Part shown: positions 3,834 to 11,900 of the stretch, piece by piece
Numbering within the stretch: position 1 is the stretch's first letter
Layout: each line of letters opens with the position of its first letter
NCBI GenBank assembly: GCA_028684915.1
Contig: JAQUEZ010000087.1
Location: 5,498 to 23,273 of the forward strand
DNA length: 17,776 nucleotides
Source: Desulfobulbus sp.
Lineage (GTDB): Bacteria; Desulfobacterota; Desulfobulbia; Desulfobulbales; Desulfobulbaceae
Direction: 5' to 3'
Program-made: the position numbers and the translations under genes
Notes under the pieces: model-generated
The model's database searches: none
What the model was told of the DNA's origin: nothing
Seen by the model: only the letters and a program-made list of their open reading frames with translations

Positions 3834-6269
3834 GTGATAGCGAAACACGTTTCCATGCGTTCAATAGGGAAAAGCAATATCGGCGCATTGGTTTCATATT
3901 TGAGTAATCCTCAGAACAAACAAGAGAGAGTCGGGACTGTCACGGTTACGAACTGTGTTCAAGACAATGCGCTGGACGCGGTTTTTGAAATTCAGGCAGT
4001 ACAAGCCTTAAATACAAGAACTGTGTCTGACAAAACTTATCACCTCATTGTTTCTTTTCGCCCTGGTGAAAATCCCGATAAAGAATCGTTAAAATTTATA
4101 GAGAGTCAAATTTGTAAAAACCTTGGATTTGAGGAGCATCAACGCATAAGTGCCGTACATCACGATACGGACAATGTACATATTCATATTGCAATCAACA
4201 AAATACATCCCACGAATCATACAGCCCACACCCCATATTTTGATTACGCAACCTTGGCAAAGGTATGTGAACGTCTTGAAAAGGATTTAGGGCTGCAAGT
4301 TGACAACCATGTTCCCCGCCTAACTTGTAGCCAGGGTAGGGCAAATGACATGGAACGCCATGCCGGGGTGGAGAGTCTGTTGAATTGGATACAGCGAGAA
4401 TGTGCTGAGGAAATTCAACAGGCGAAGACATGGAAAGATTTACACGCTGTATTGCAAGATCATGGGTTACAGCTTCGTGAAAAAGGAAATGGTTTTGTCA
4501 TTATTGATGATCAGGGGCAGGGCGTAAAAGCAAGCTCGGTATCTCGATTATGCTCAAAATCTAATCTTGAAAAACGATTAGGAATTTTCACCCTGCCAAC
4601 TCCCCCCACGTCCAAAAAGTCTGCCACCCAAATAAAATCCCAAAAACCAAAACTTAAAAAAATTGGCGTCAAACCACCTCCGAGAAGCCAAGGTTCTACC
4701 CCCCATTTATCGTCTTTAAGCCAAGTGAAAATAGAGAGTCGGTCTACTTATAAACAACAGCCTGTTTTTAGTCGCCGGATAGACACAACTGAACTCTATG
4801 CTGAGTATTTACGGGAACAGAAAAGCCTGGATTTGTCTCGAAGGAAGATAGCCGTTGATTTGCGTATTAAAAAAGATGGGGAAATAAGTAAGGCACGTCA
4901 AAAGGCGAAAATCAAACGGGCCGCAATTAAATTATTAAACGGGCCGGGCGTGAATAAAAAACTACTCTATTCATTGGCTAGTGGCGTTTTGCAATCGGAA
5001 ATATCCAAAATTAAGTCTGGCTATAGAGAGACTCGGGATAAAGCATTGGGGGCATGTAGCCGCAAAGCGTGGGCTGATTGGCTACAAGTCCAAGCCGCAG
5101 AGGGGCGGCAGGATGCTCTACAAGCACTACAGGCACGCGAAAAACGGTTTAGAACAAAAGGTGGTGACAGCGTTAAGGGAGATAGGGTGAGGAAAGACGG
5201 GCGAATTCCTGGGCTCAAGCACGATAATATAACAAAAGCCGGAACCATCATATATCGAGTTGGGTCCACTGCCATCCGGGACGATGGAACCAGTTTCGCG
5301 GTAACTCGTGGTGCAAGTGATGGTGGGGCGGAAGCAATTCTACGAATGGCTGTTTATCGCTACGGGTCAAGAATCAAAGTCACTGGGAGCGCCGAGTTTA
5401 AAGAAAAAATCGTTCAAGTGGCGGTGAAGGCAAAAATTAAAGTCACTTTCGAAAATGAAGATTTGGAAAAAAAACGTCTCGATCTGAAGGCGGCAGAAGA
5501 GGCGCATAAAAATCTTTCTAGCGTGAAAATGCGCGAGAAAGTTGGACTCAGTAAACAACAGGCAAAAGCAGCGGGGGCTTTTGTCGAAGAGGCATTAGGT
5601 GAACTAGACGTTTTTGTGAATCATCAGAAGGAGGAGCATAACAATGAACAGCGACGACGGTACAACCAGCATGGGCGTGGAAGAAGACCAAATAGACGAA
5701 GCCCTGGAGAGGCTACAGGAGAGAGAGACCGATTGGGCGGATATCAATCCGAAGGGAATCAATCTAGAGGAAGAGGGTGGGTGCGTAAGCCGAACGTTGG
5801 GTGCGTTGGAACATCGCCGCCGCCCACAAGCCGAAACCGTTTGCGAAAATTGTCCTCACTCGGTCTGGTTCAGTTCTCCGACCGAAGTGAAGTGTTATTG
5901 CCGGGTGATGTATCTAATCACCTGGAGCACAGCCGAACCCAACACACTGACCAATTGCGACGGCCAATTTCTGGGTCAGGAAGAATAGCAGCTGTTGATA
6001 AATATATCGAAGAACGTGAAGGAAAACGCTTGAAAGGTATCGATATACCGAAACATAGAGGTTATATTGAATCTGATCAAGGAGTATTTGTTTATGCTGG
6101 TATTCGTTATAATGATGGCGGTTCCTTGGCTCTTTTAAAAAATGACAAAAATGAAATTGTTGTGCTCTCAATTAATGCAAGCACCGTCAATCGGCTGAAA
6201 AAATGCAAGGTGGGAGATAACATAACGCTAACGGCGGGACAGATCAAAACGAGAGGAAGAAGTCTATGA
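3834..6269 (+). CDS. traI: RP4-type (MOBP) relaxase TraI
   Basis: The protein has 811 residues and a GTG start. MIAKHVSMRSI matches the RP4 TraI N-terminus, and GGGG lies just upstream. All three relaxase motifs fall at RP4 numbering: the nucleophile Tyr22 (ALVSYL), Ser74 (LIVSFRPGE) and the histidine motif with H116 and H118 (HHDTDNVHIHIAINKIHP). It nicks oriT on the minus strand and stays bound to the 5' end. Residues ~315-450 are helical and basic. Residues ~460-550 fit the LPD7 module (TIIYRVGSTAIRDDG, AILRMAVYRYG). Residues 604-718 are a basic disordered stretch that overlies the nested traH-like gene. Residues ~722-811 are the conserved TraI tail (EEREGKRLKGIDIPKHR to IKTRGRSL). It is about 80 residues longer than RP4 TraI (732). 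Its stop overlaps the traG start as ATGA. Confidence 0.96.
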   Translation: MIAKHVSMRSIGKSNIGALVSYLSNPQNKQERVGTVTVTNCVQDNALDAVFEIQAVQALNTRTVSDKTYHLIVSFRPGENPDKESLKFIESQICKNLGFEEHQRISAVHHDTDNVHIHIAINKIHPTNHTAHTPYFDYATLAKVCERLEKDLGLQVDNHVPRLTCSQGRANDMERHAGVESLLNWIQRECAEEIQQAKTWKDLHAVLQDHGLQLREKGNGFVIIDDQGQGVKASSVSRLCSKSNLEKRLGIFTLPTPPTSKKSATQIKSQKPKLKKIGVKPPPRSQGSTPHLSSLSQVKIESRSTYKQQPVFSRRIDTTELYAEYLREQKSLDLSRRKIAVDLRIKKDGEISKARQKAKIKRAAIKLLNGPGVNKKLLYSLASGVLQSEISKIKSGYRETRDKALGACSRKAWADWLQVQAAEGRQDALQALQAREKRFRTKGGDSVKGDRVRKDGRIPGLKHDNITKAGTIIYRVGSTAIRDDGTSFAVTRGASDGGAEAILRMAVYRYGSRIKVTGSAEFKEKIVQVAVKAKIKVTFENEDLEKKRLDLKAAEEAHKNLSSVKMREKVGLSKQQAKAAGAFVEEALGELDVFVNHQKEEHNNEQRRRYNQHGRGRRPNRRSPGEATGERDRLGGYQSEGNQSRGRGWVRKPNVGCVGTSPPPTSRNRLRKLSSLGLVQFSDRSEVLLPGDVSNHLEHSRTQHTDQLRRPISGSGRIAAVDKYIEEREGKRLKGIDIPKHRGYIESDQGVFVYAGIRYNDGGSLALLKNDKNEIVVLSINASTVNRLKKCKVGDNITLTAGQIKTRGRSL
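5644..5988 (+). CDS. traH: Overprinted TraH-like relaxosome protein inside traI
   Basis: This is a 114-residue frame lying wholly inside traI in the +1 frame. It starts at ATG 5644 with AAGGAGGAG (5628-5636) upstream, one of the strongest ribosome sites in the window. The product is acidic at the N-terminus (MNSDDG, EEDQIDEALERLQERETDW) and has a cysteine-rich C-terminal half (CENCPHSVWF, KCYCRVMYLITW, NCDGQFLGQEE). This looks like a folded, possibly metal-binding, domain and not a chance reading. In RP4, traH is likewise encoded within traI in another frame, and its acidic product stabilises the relaxosome. In the traI frame the same bases give only a disordered arginine/serine-rich linker, so selection here seems to act mainly on the traH frame. 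Confidence 0.82.
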   Translation: MNSDDGTTSMGVEEDQIDEALERLQERETDWADINPKGINLEEEGGCVSRTLGALEHRRRPQAETVCENCPHSVWFSSPTEVKCYCRVMYLITWSTAEPNTLTNCDGQFLGQEE

Positions 6270-8200
6270 AAGAAAAACCTAATAATGCTGTTGGCCCTCA
6301 AGTTAGAGGAATTAAAAGAACTAATGACAAATTGGTTCCAGCTATATCCTTGTTGTCGATGATTGCAGGAATTCAAACAGCATCGCAGTATTTTGCGTAT
6401 TGCTTTAATTACCAACCACAACTTGGGTTTAATATATCACACATTTATTTGCCGTGGTCAATCCTACGTTGGTACGTCAATTGGGATAATCAGTTTCACA
6501 ATGTTTTCATGAAAGCTGGAAGTATTGGTGCTTTAGTGGCCTGCACCGGATTGATAATAGCTGCTCTTATAAAAATGATCTCCGCAAATTCTACAAAAGC
6601 AAACGAATATTTACATGGATCAGCGCGCTGGGCGAACAAGAAAGATATAGAGCGTGCTGGATTGTTAGGAAAAAATAAAGGGGTATATGTAGGTTCTTGG
6701 AGAGATAAATTTGGTAAAATACATTATTTGCGTCACAATGGACCAGAACATATATTAACATTCGCCCCTACTCGGAGTGGTAAAGGTGTTGGTCTGGTCG
6801 TGCCTACTTTATTATCCTGGCAAGATAGTGCGCTAATTACCGATTTGAAAGGTGAGTTATGGTCGATTACAGCAGGATGGAGAAAAAAATACGCAAAGAA
6901 TAAAGTAATACGATTTGAGCCTGCGGCAATAAACGGTTCCGTTGCATGGAATCCTTTAGATGAAATTAGGATTAATACAAAATATGAAGTTGGTGATGTA
7001 CAAAATTTAGCGACATTGGTTGTTGATCCAGACGGAAAAGGCCTAGAAACCCACTGGCAAAAAACGGCGCAAGCCTTACTTGTCGGTATAATTTTGCATG
7101 TATTATACAAATCAAAAAAAGATGGGACCCCCGCAACATTACCTTATGTAGATTCAATTATGTCAGATCCCAACAGAGACATTAATGAACTGTGGATGGA
7201 AATGACTCAATATAGTCACATAAATGGAGAAAATCATCCTGTTGTTGGCTCAGCAGCAAGAGACATGATCGATAGGCCGGAAGAAGAGGCTGGTTCTGTT
7301 TTAAGCTCTGCAAAATCATATCTGTCTCTTTATAGAGATCCAGTTGTAGCAAGAAATGTTAGCAAGTCAGAATTTTTTATTAAGGATTTGATGAATCATG
7401 ATAAGCCGGTAAGCCTGTATATTGTAACTCAGCCTAATGATAAAACTCGATTAAGACCATTGATACGTGTGCTATTAAACATGTCTGTTAGAATTCTTGC
7501 AGATAAAGTTGAATATGAACGCATTATTGTTAATGATAAAATACATTGGTGGCAATTATACAAAAAAATTAAGAATGAAAAATCAACTAAAGTAAAGATT
7601 CAGACGAAAAAGAATTACAAACATAGACTGTTGGGTATGATTGATGAATTCCCAAGTTTAGGAAAATTGGAAATTATGCAAGAATCACTAGCGTTTCTTG
7701 CAGGTTACGGAATTAAATTTTATCTCATTTGTCAGGATTTGAACCAACTTAAAAGTCGGGAAACTGGATACGGGCCTGATGAAACCATCACTTCAAACTG
7801 TCATGTTCAGAATGCGTTCCCTCCCAACCGTGTCGAAACAGCCGAACATTTATCAAAATTAACAGGGCAAACTACTGTTATAAAAGAGCAAATCACCACC
7901 AGTGGGCGTAGAGCAAGTTCGCTCCTCGGGCAGGTTTCCAGAACTTTGCAGGAAGTTCAACGTCCATTGCTCACGGTAGATGAGTGCTTGCGAATGCCCG
8001 GCCCCCAAAAAAACGATGAAGAACTGATAGAAAAACCAGGGGATATGGTGATTTATGTAGCTGGATATCCAGCTATTTACGGTCAGCAACCGTTATATTT
8101 TTTGGACCCCATTTTTAGTGAAAGAGCGGCTGTACCCGAGCCAAAGGAAAGCGATAAATTGAGGTTTTTTAATGATTCTCCGGAGCCTATTCAAATATGA
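6266..8200 (+). CDS. traG: Type IV coupling protein TraG (VirD4 family)
   Basis: The protein has 644 residues and matches RP4 TraG (635) over its length, starting with NNAVGPQVRG. Two N-terminal membrane segments lie near residues 23-47 and 84-106. Walker A is APTRSGKGVG (168-177) and Walker B is LLGMIDEF (455-462). Other family landmarks are the NEYLHGSARWA entry, ITDLKGELW, VETAEHLSKLTGQTT and AGYPAIYGQQPLYF. This hexameric inner-membrane ATPase links the TraI-DNA complex to the mating-pair channel. An insertion of roughly 27 residues at about 420-450 (rich in W, K and I) precedes Walker B and is absent from RP4 TraG as I recall it. The start overlaps traI, and the stop overlaps traF as ATGA. 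Confidence 0.97.
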   Translation: MKEKPNNAVGPQVRGIKRTNDKLVPAISLLSMIAGIQTASQYFAYCFNYQPQLGFNISHIYLPWSILRWYVNWDNQFHNVFMKAGSIGALVACTGLIIAALIKMISANSTKANEYLHGSARWANKKDIERAGLLGKNKGVYVGSWRDKFGKIHYLRHNGPEHILTFAPTRSGKGVGLVVPTLLSWQDSALITDLKGELWSITAGWRKKYAKNKVIRFEPAAINGSVAWNPLDEIRINTKYEVGDVQNLATLVVDPDGKGLETHWQKTAQALLVGIILHVLYKSKKDGTPATLPYVDSIMSDPNRDINELWMEMTQYSHINGENHPVVGSAARDMIDRPEEEAGSVLSSAKSYLSLYRDPVVARNVSKSEFFIKDLMNHDKPVSLYIVTQPNDKTRLRPLIRVLLNMSVRILADKVEYERIIVNDKIHWWQLYKKIKNEKSTKVKIQTKKNYKHRLLGMIDEFPSLGKLEIMQESLAFLAGYGIKFYLICQDLNQLKSRETGYGPDETITSNCHVQNAFPPNRVETAEHLSKLTGQTTVIKEQITTSGRRASSLLGQVSRTLQEVQRPLLTVDECLRMPGPQKNDEELIEKPGDMVIYVAGYPAIYGQQPLYFLDPIFSERAAVPEPKESDKLRFFNDSPEPIQI

Positions 8201-8730
8201 ACCGAATAGGGTCGCGAATAGTAATTGTTGGGGCGTTGTTTTGTTTCATTGTGATTACCATTGGCATTTTTATGTATATAGCTGGTGCTCGTATAAATAT
8301 AAGTAAGAGTATTCCGTTGGGGTTGTATTGGATGAGCACCAAGCCAATCGATAAAGGAGATTATGTAATATTCTGCCCTCCACTAAAACAAATTTTCGAT
8401 GACGCAAAAAATCGCGGATATATTCAATCCGGATTTTGCCCTGGTGGTTACGGAAAAATGATGAAAAAAATTTTAGCTGCTAAAGGAGATTCTGTCCACA
8501 TTGGCATTGATGGCGTCAGTGTGAATGGTAAGTTGTTGCCACATACTAAACCATTGGCGATGGACAAATCAGGTAAAGCATTACCACAATTAAATGAATC
8601 ATATTTACTCAGTAATAATGAGTTGTTGTTAATGACTGATCATAGTGAAACGTCATTTGATGCTCGTTATTTTGGTCCTATCGATGTTTCTTCGAATCAA
8701 AATGTGATTTTACCAATTTATATTTGGTAA
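8197..8730 (+). CDS. traF: TraF signal-peptidase-like serine protease
   Basis: The protein has 177 residues, against 178 in RP4 TraF. A single N-terminal membrane segment (~7-30) precedes [17 protein letters not shown], where Ser38 is the expected nucleophile. [18 protein letters not shown] carries the general-base lysine (Lys90), the Ser/Lys pair of the S26 (leader peptidase) class. The C-terminal [10 protein letters not shown] matches the conserved end, including the aspartate region. In RP4, TraF processes and cyclises the TrbC prepilin in the periplasm, so it is needed for the pilus. The TrbC substrate is not in this window. The ATGA overlap with traG implies coupled translation. A KorB-like palindrome with a non-consensus centre lies inside at 8472-8484. 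Confidence 0.95.
   Translation: MNRIGSRIVIVGALFCFIVITIGIFMYIAGARINISKSIPLGLYWMSTKPIDKGDYVIFCPPLKQIFDDAKNRGYIQSGFCPGGYGKMMKKILAAKGDSVHIGIDGVSVNGKLLPHTKPLAMDKSGKALPQLNESYLLSNNELLLMTDHSETSFDARYFGPIDVSSNQNVILPIYIW
8472..8484. promoter_or_regulatory. OB-like palindrome inside traF, non-consensus centre
   Basis: The sequence is TTTAGC-T-GCTAAA. Both arms match the KorB operator exactly, but the central base is T and not G or C. It encodes LAAK in traF, so it could be a coincidence of coding sequence. It is flagged because perfect arm pairs should be rare in DNA of this composition. Confidence 0.35.
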
Positions 8731-8761
8731 CTATTTAAAAATCAACATATCGAGAACGATA

Positions 8762-8965
8762 ATGAAAAAAACGACCGAAGTTAATTCTAAAGAATTGTGT
8801 GACGTTGTTATTGAAAAATTTGATGATGCTCAAACACCTGGAGCAAGTGTTGAATTTGATCCTGAAGAAGCTGAATTGGCCGGTGCTTTTAAAGAAGATT
8901 CAATATCGGAGCAAGAGGCCATAGAAAGCTCTATTGATCAAATTGCCGAAGATACAAATAAATAA
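8762..8965 (+). CDS. Small acidic TraD-like protein
   Basis: The protein has 67 residues, is strongly acidic and has no membrane segment or signal. It lies 31 bp after traF. The stretch [17 protein letters not shown] followed by SEQEAIESS resembles the acidic protein that I remember as IncP-type TraD, and the position between traF and traC is where RP4 encodes traD once traE is removed. The function of TraD is not established. The ribosome site is weak (GAGAACG), so translation may depend on upstream readthrough. The assignment to TraD is tentative. Confidence 0.55.
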   Translation: MKKTTEVNSKELCDVVIEKFDDAQTPGASVEFDPEEAELAGAFKEDSISEQEAIESSIDQIAEDTNK

Positions 8966-8994
8966 CAAATTTTACATTTAATTCAAAAATTGCC

Positions 8995-11900
8995 ATGAAA
9001 CGAAGAAAAAATTCTAACCAACTAAGTCTTTTTGATGATTGGTTGATACAAGATTTATCTTCCTCTAAAAAGGTCAAAGATAACCAACGATTTACTTTGG
9101 CGTTACGTTTATCCGAAATTCTCAAAGAAGAAGGGAAAATAGAATCTTCAACTTTGATAAAGGAAGCAAACCGAGTTTTCGGAGGAACTCAAGCTGAAGG
9201 AGTGTATTCACAAAAATCGGCTTATGATGCAATGGAGGTCGGAGTTAATATTTTTTTAAGGGGAACAGAAACATCCGACTGGAATAATCAAAATGCAAGC
9301 TGGGCCACTTCAAAAATTGCTGAACTTACAGAAATGATCTCCCGTTTGCCAACTCAGTCAAGGCGAGACTCGGAAATGGAAGAGTTCCAGCAATTCAGTA
9401 CGCCTCCACCACTGGCCTTTGCTGCCAATTGGGTTGCCAATATCACAGCGATAGACACGGTTATGGAACCCCAAGCAGGAACAGGGGACCTTGCAATTTG
9501 GGCCGATATCGCCGGGGCCAAAGTTGTGTTGAATGAACTATCGGAGCGAAGAACTGAACTCCTTGAAGCCCTTTTTCCCAATTCACGAATTTTTCAGGAG
9601 AATGCGGAGCAGCTCAACAATATTTTGCCTGATAGTGTGCAACCATCGGTCATTGTGATGAATCCACCTTTTACCGCAACAGCAGGAAGGGTTGAGGGAA
9701 AACGGAGTTCTTTTGTGGGGGCAAGGCATGTTGAACAAGCCCTGAAAAGGGTAGCGGAAAACGGTCGAGTCGTTGCAATCGTCGGCCAAGGCATGGGCCA
9801 TGACCGGGCATCCTTCCGGGAATGGTGGAAGGAAGTCGAGAGTAAATACAGTGTTCGGGCTGATATTAGCATATCAGGCCAAGAATACAGAAAATATGGA
9901 ACCACTTTTGACAATCGTATCCTCGTGATCGACAAGACAGGACCGACTGTGAAACCTGTATTGCTCGATAATGTAAACTCTGTTGCTGAGTTACCTCAAT
10001 TGTTGGAGGGAATAAAAAATGAACGTGTTCAGAGAACTCAACAAGCATCCACTCAACCGGCAAGCCGAACAAATACTATCACAGAACAACCTACAATTCA
10101 GTCCGGGAGAGGAATTGGCGGCAATAGCACTTATCAACCACGCAATGTCGAGGGACCTGCTGGAGATCCGAGGGATCGACGAACCGGAGTTGCTATTGGC
10201 GAAACTCCACGCGAACCCGATACTGACGATGGAATTAATGACTCAATCCGGATCGGAGGAGAGTTTTCAGTTGGATCTGACGGAGAGCGAGACAATAGAG
10301 GAAGCCGCAGCACAGATTCTGGAGGAAATAATAGCAACGATTCGAGCACAGTAACCTCAATCGGAGTTGAAGCTGTAAATAATCAACCGACTGAATTCAC
10401 AGAGTCTGTTTTTGCAAATTATACTCCGCAACGCCTAAAAATCCAAGGAGCCCAACCACATCCTGGTACTTTGGTTCAATCGGCTGCAATGGCGGCGGTC
10501 GAGCCCCCCACTCCTACATATCAACCAACCCTGCCATCAAAAGTGATTAACGAGGGATTGCTTTCTTTGGCGCAGCTGGAGGCCGTGGTTTATGCCGGTC
10601 AAGCCCATGAGCAGGTGCAACCAAATGGTGCCCGGAAAGGCTTTTTTATCGGGGATGGTACAGGAGTGGGTAAGGGCCGGGAAATTTCAGGTGTGATCCT
10701 CGACAACCAAATGAAAGGCCGTACTAAAGCGGTCTGGATATCCTTTAACGAAGGATTGCTTGCTGACGCAAAACGTGATTTTGCGGGAGTTGGCGGCGAT
10801 CCTGATTTAATTTTCTTGCAAGGAAAAACCAAGGCGAGTGCAGAGATCCTCCCAAAAGAAGGAATTCTGTTTACCACATATTCGACACTGCGGGGTGGCG
10901 AACGGAAACAAGCAAACGACCTGGGACAAAAGCAAGGAAGAACTCGTTTACAGCAAATTATCGAGTGGTTAGGGCCTGATTTTGATGGAGTTATCGCTTT
11001 TGATGAGTCTCATTCAATGGCGAATGCCATCGCCATAAAAGGTGCGCGAGGCACCAGGAAGCCATCCCAACAAGCAATCGCTGGAATCAATCTACAAAGC
11101 GAGTTACCCGATGCTCGAGTGCTGTACGTGTCGGCAACCGGCGCAACCGAAATCAGCAACCTGCGATATGCTGACCGACTCGGGCTATGGGGCGAGGGAA
11201 CGGCTTTTGCCGACGCCAATAGTTTTGTGAATGATGTGAGTCGTGGAGGCATTGCCTCGATGGAATTGATCAGCCGCGACATGAAGGCAATGGGTATGTA
11301 CTTATCGCGCTCCCTTTCTTATGAGGGTGTGTCTTACGAACGGCTAGAACATCCATTAACGCCCTTGCAAACTGATATATACAACGAGTTGGCCCAAGCA
11401 TGGCAAGTTGTCCTGAATAACGTCGAAGATGCTCTAAAACTCACTCAGGCGGGAAAAAATGGCCATGCAAAAAGTGCGGCTTTGTCCCAATTCTGGGGCG
11501 CTCACCAGCGATTTTTTAATCAGGTGATTACCGCAATGCAGACTCCAGCCGTAATTGACGATATCCGAAAACAACTGGATGTTGGCAATGCTGCGGTAAT
11601 TCAACTGGTCAATACCAACGAAGCAGCGCAAAAACGTATTCTCGCAGATGCCACAGCGCAGGATATTGCTCTAGAGGAACTCGATTTTACTCCTCGTCAG
11701 ATGCTGGTCGATTATGTACGCAACGGTTTTCCGGTGGCCGCATACGAGGAGTCCACCGACGAGAACGGCAACACAATATTTGTGCTGGTGAGGGATGCCG
11801 AAGGTAATCCGGTAATCGACCGAGAAGCGGTCGCTTTGCGAGACGAGTTGCTTGAAACTCTCCATGAAATCCGAGTACCGGAAAACCCGCTTGATTCAAT

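Noticed and set aside
4981..5190. 69-residue plus-strand frame in traI
   Set aside because: It has no ribosome site, a basic random-looking composition, and lies over a structured part of TraI, unlike the traH case.
5998..6266. KfrB domain at the C-terminus of TraI
   Set aside because: The tail matches the conserved RP4 TraI C-terminus (LALLKN, IKTRGRSL). It lacks the YQQ and H landmarks of the kfrB product at 444-797.
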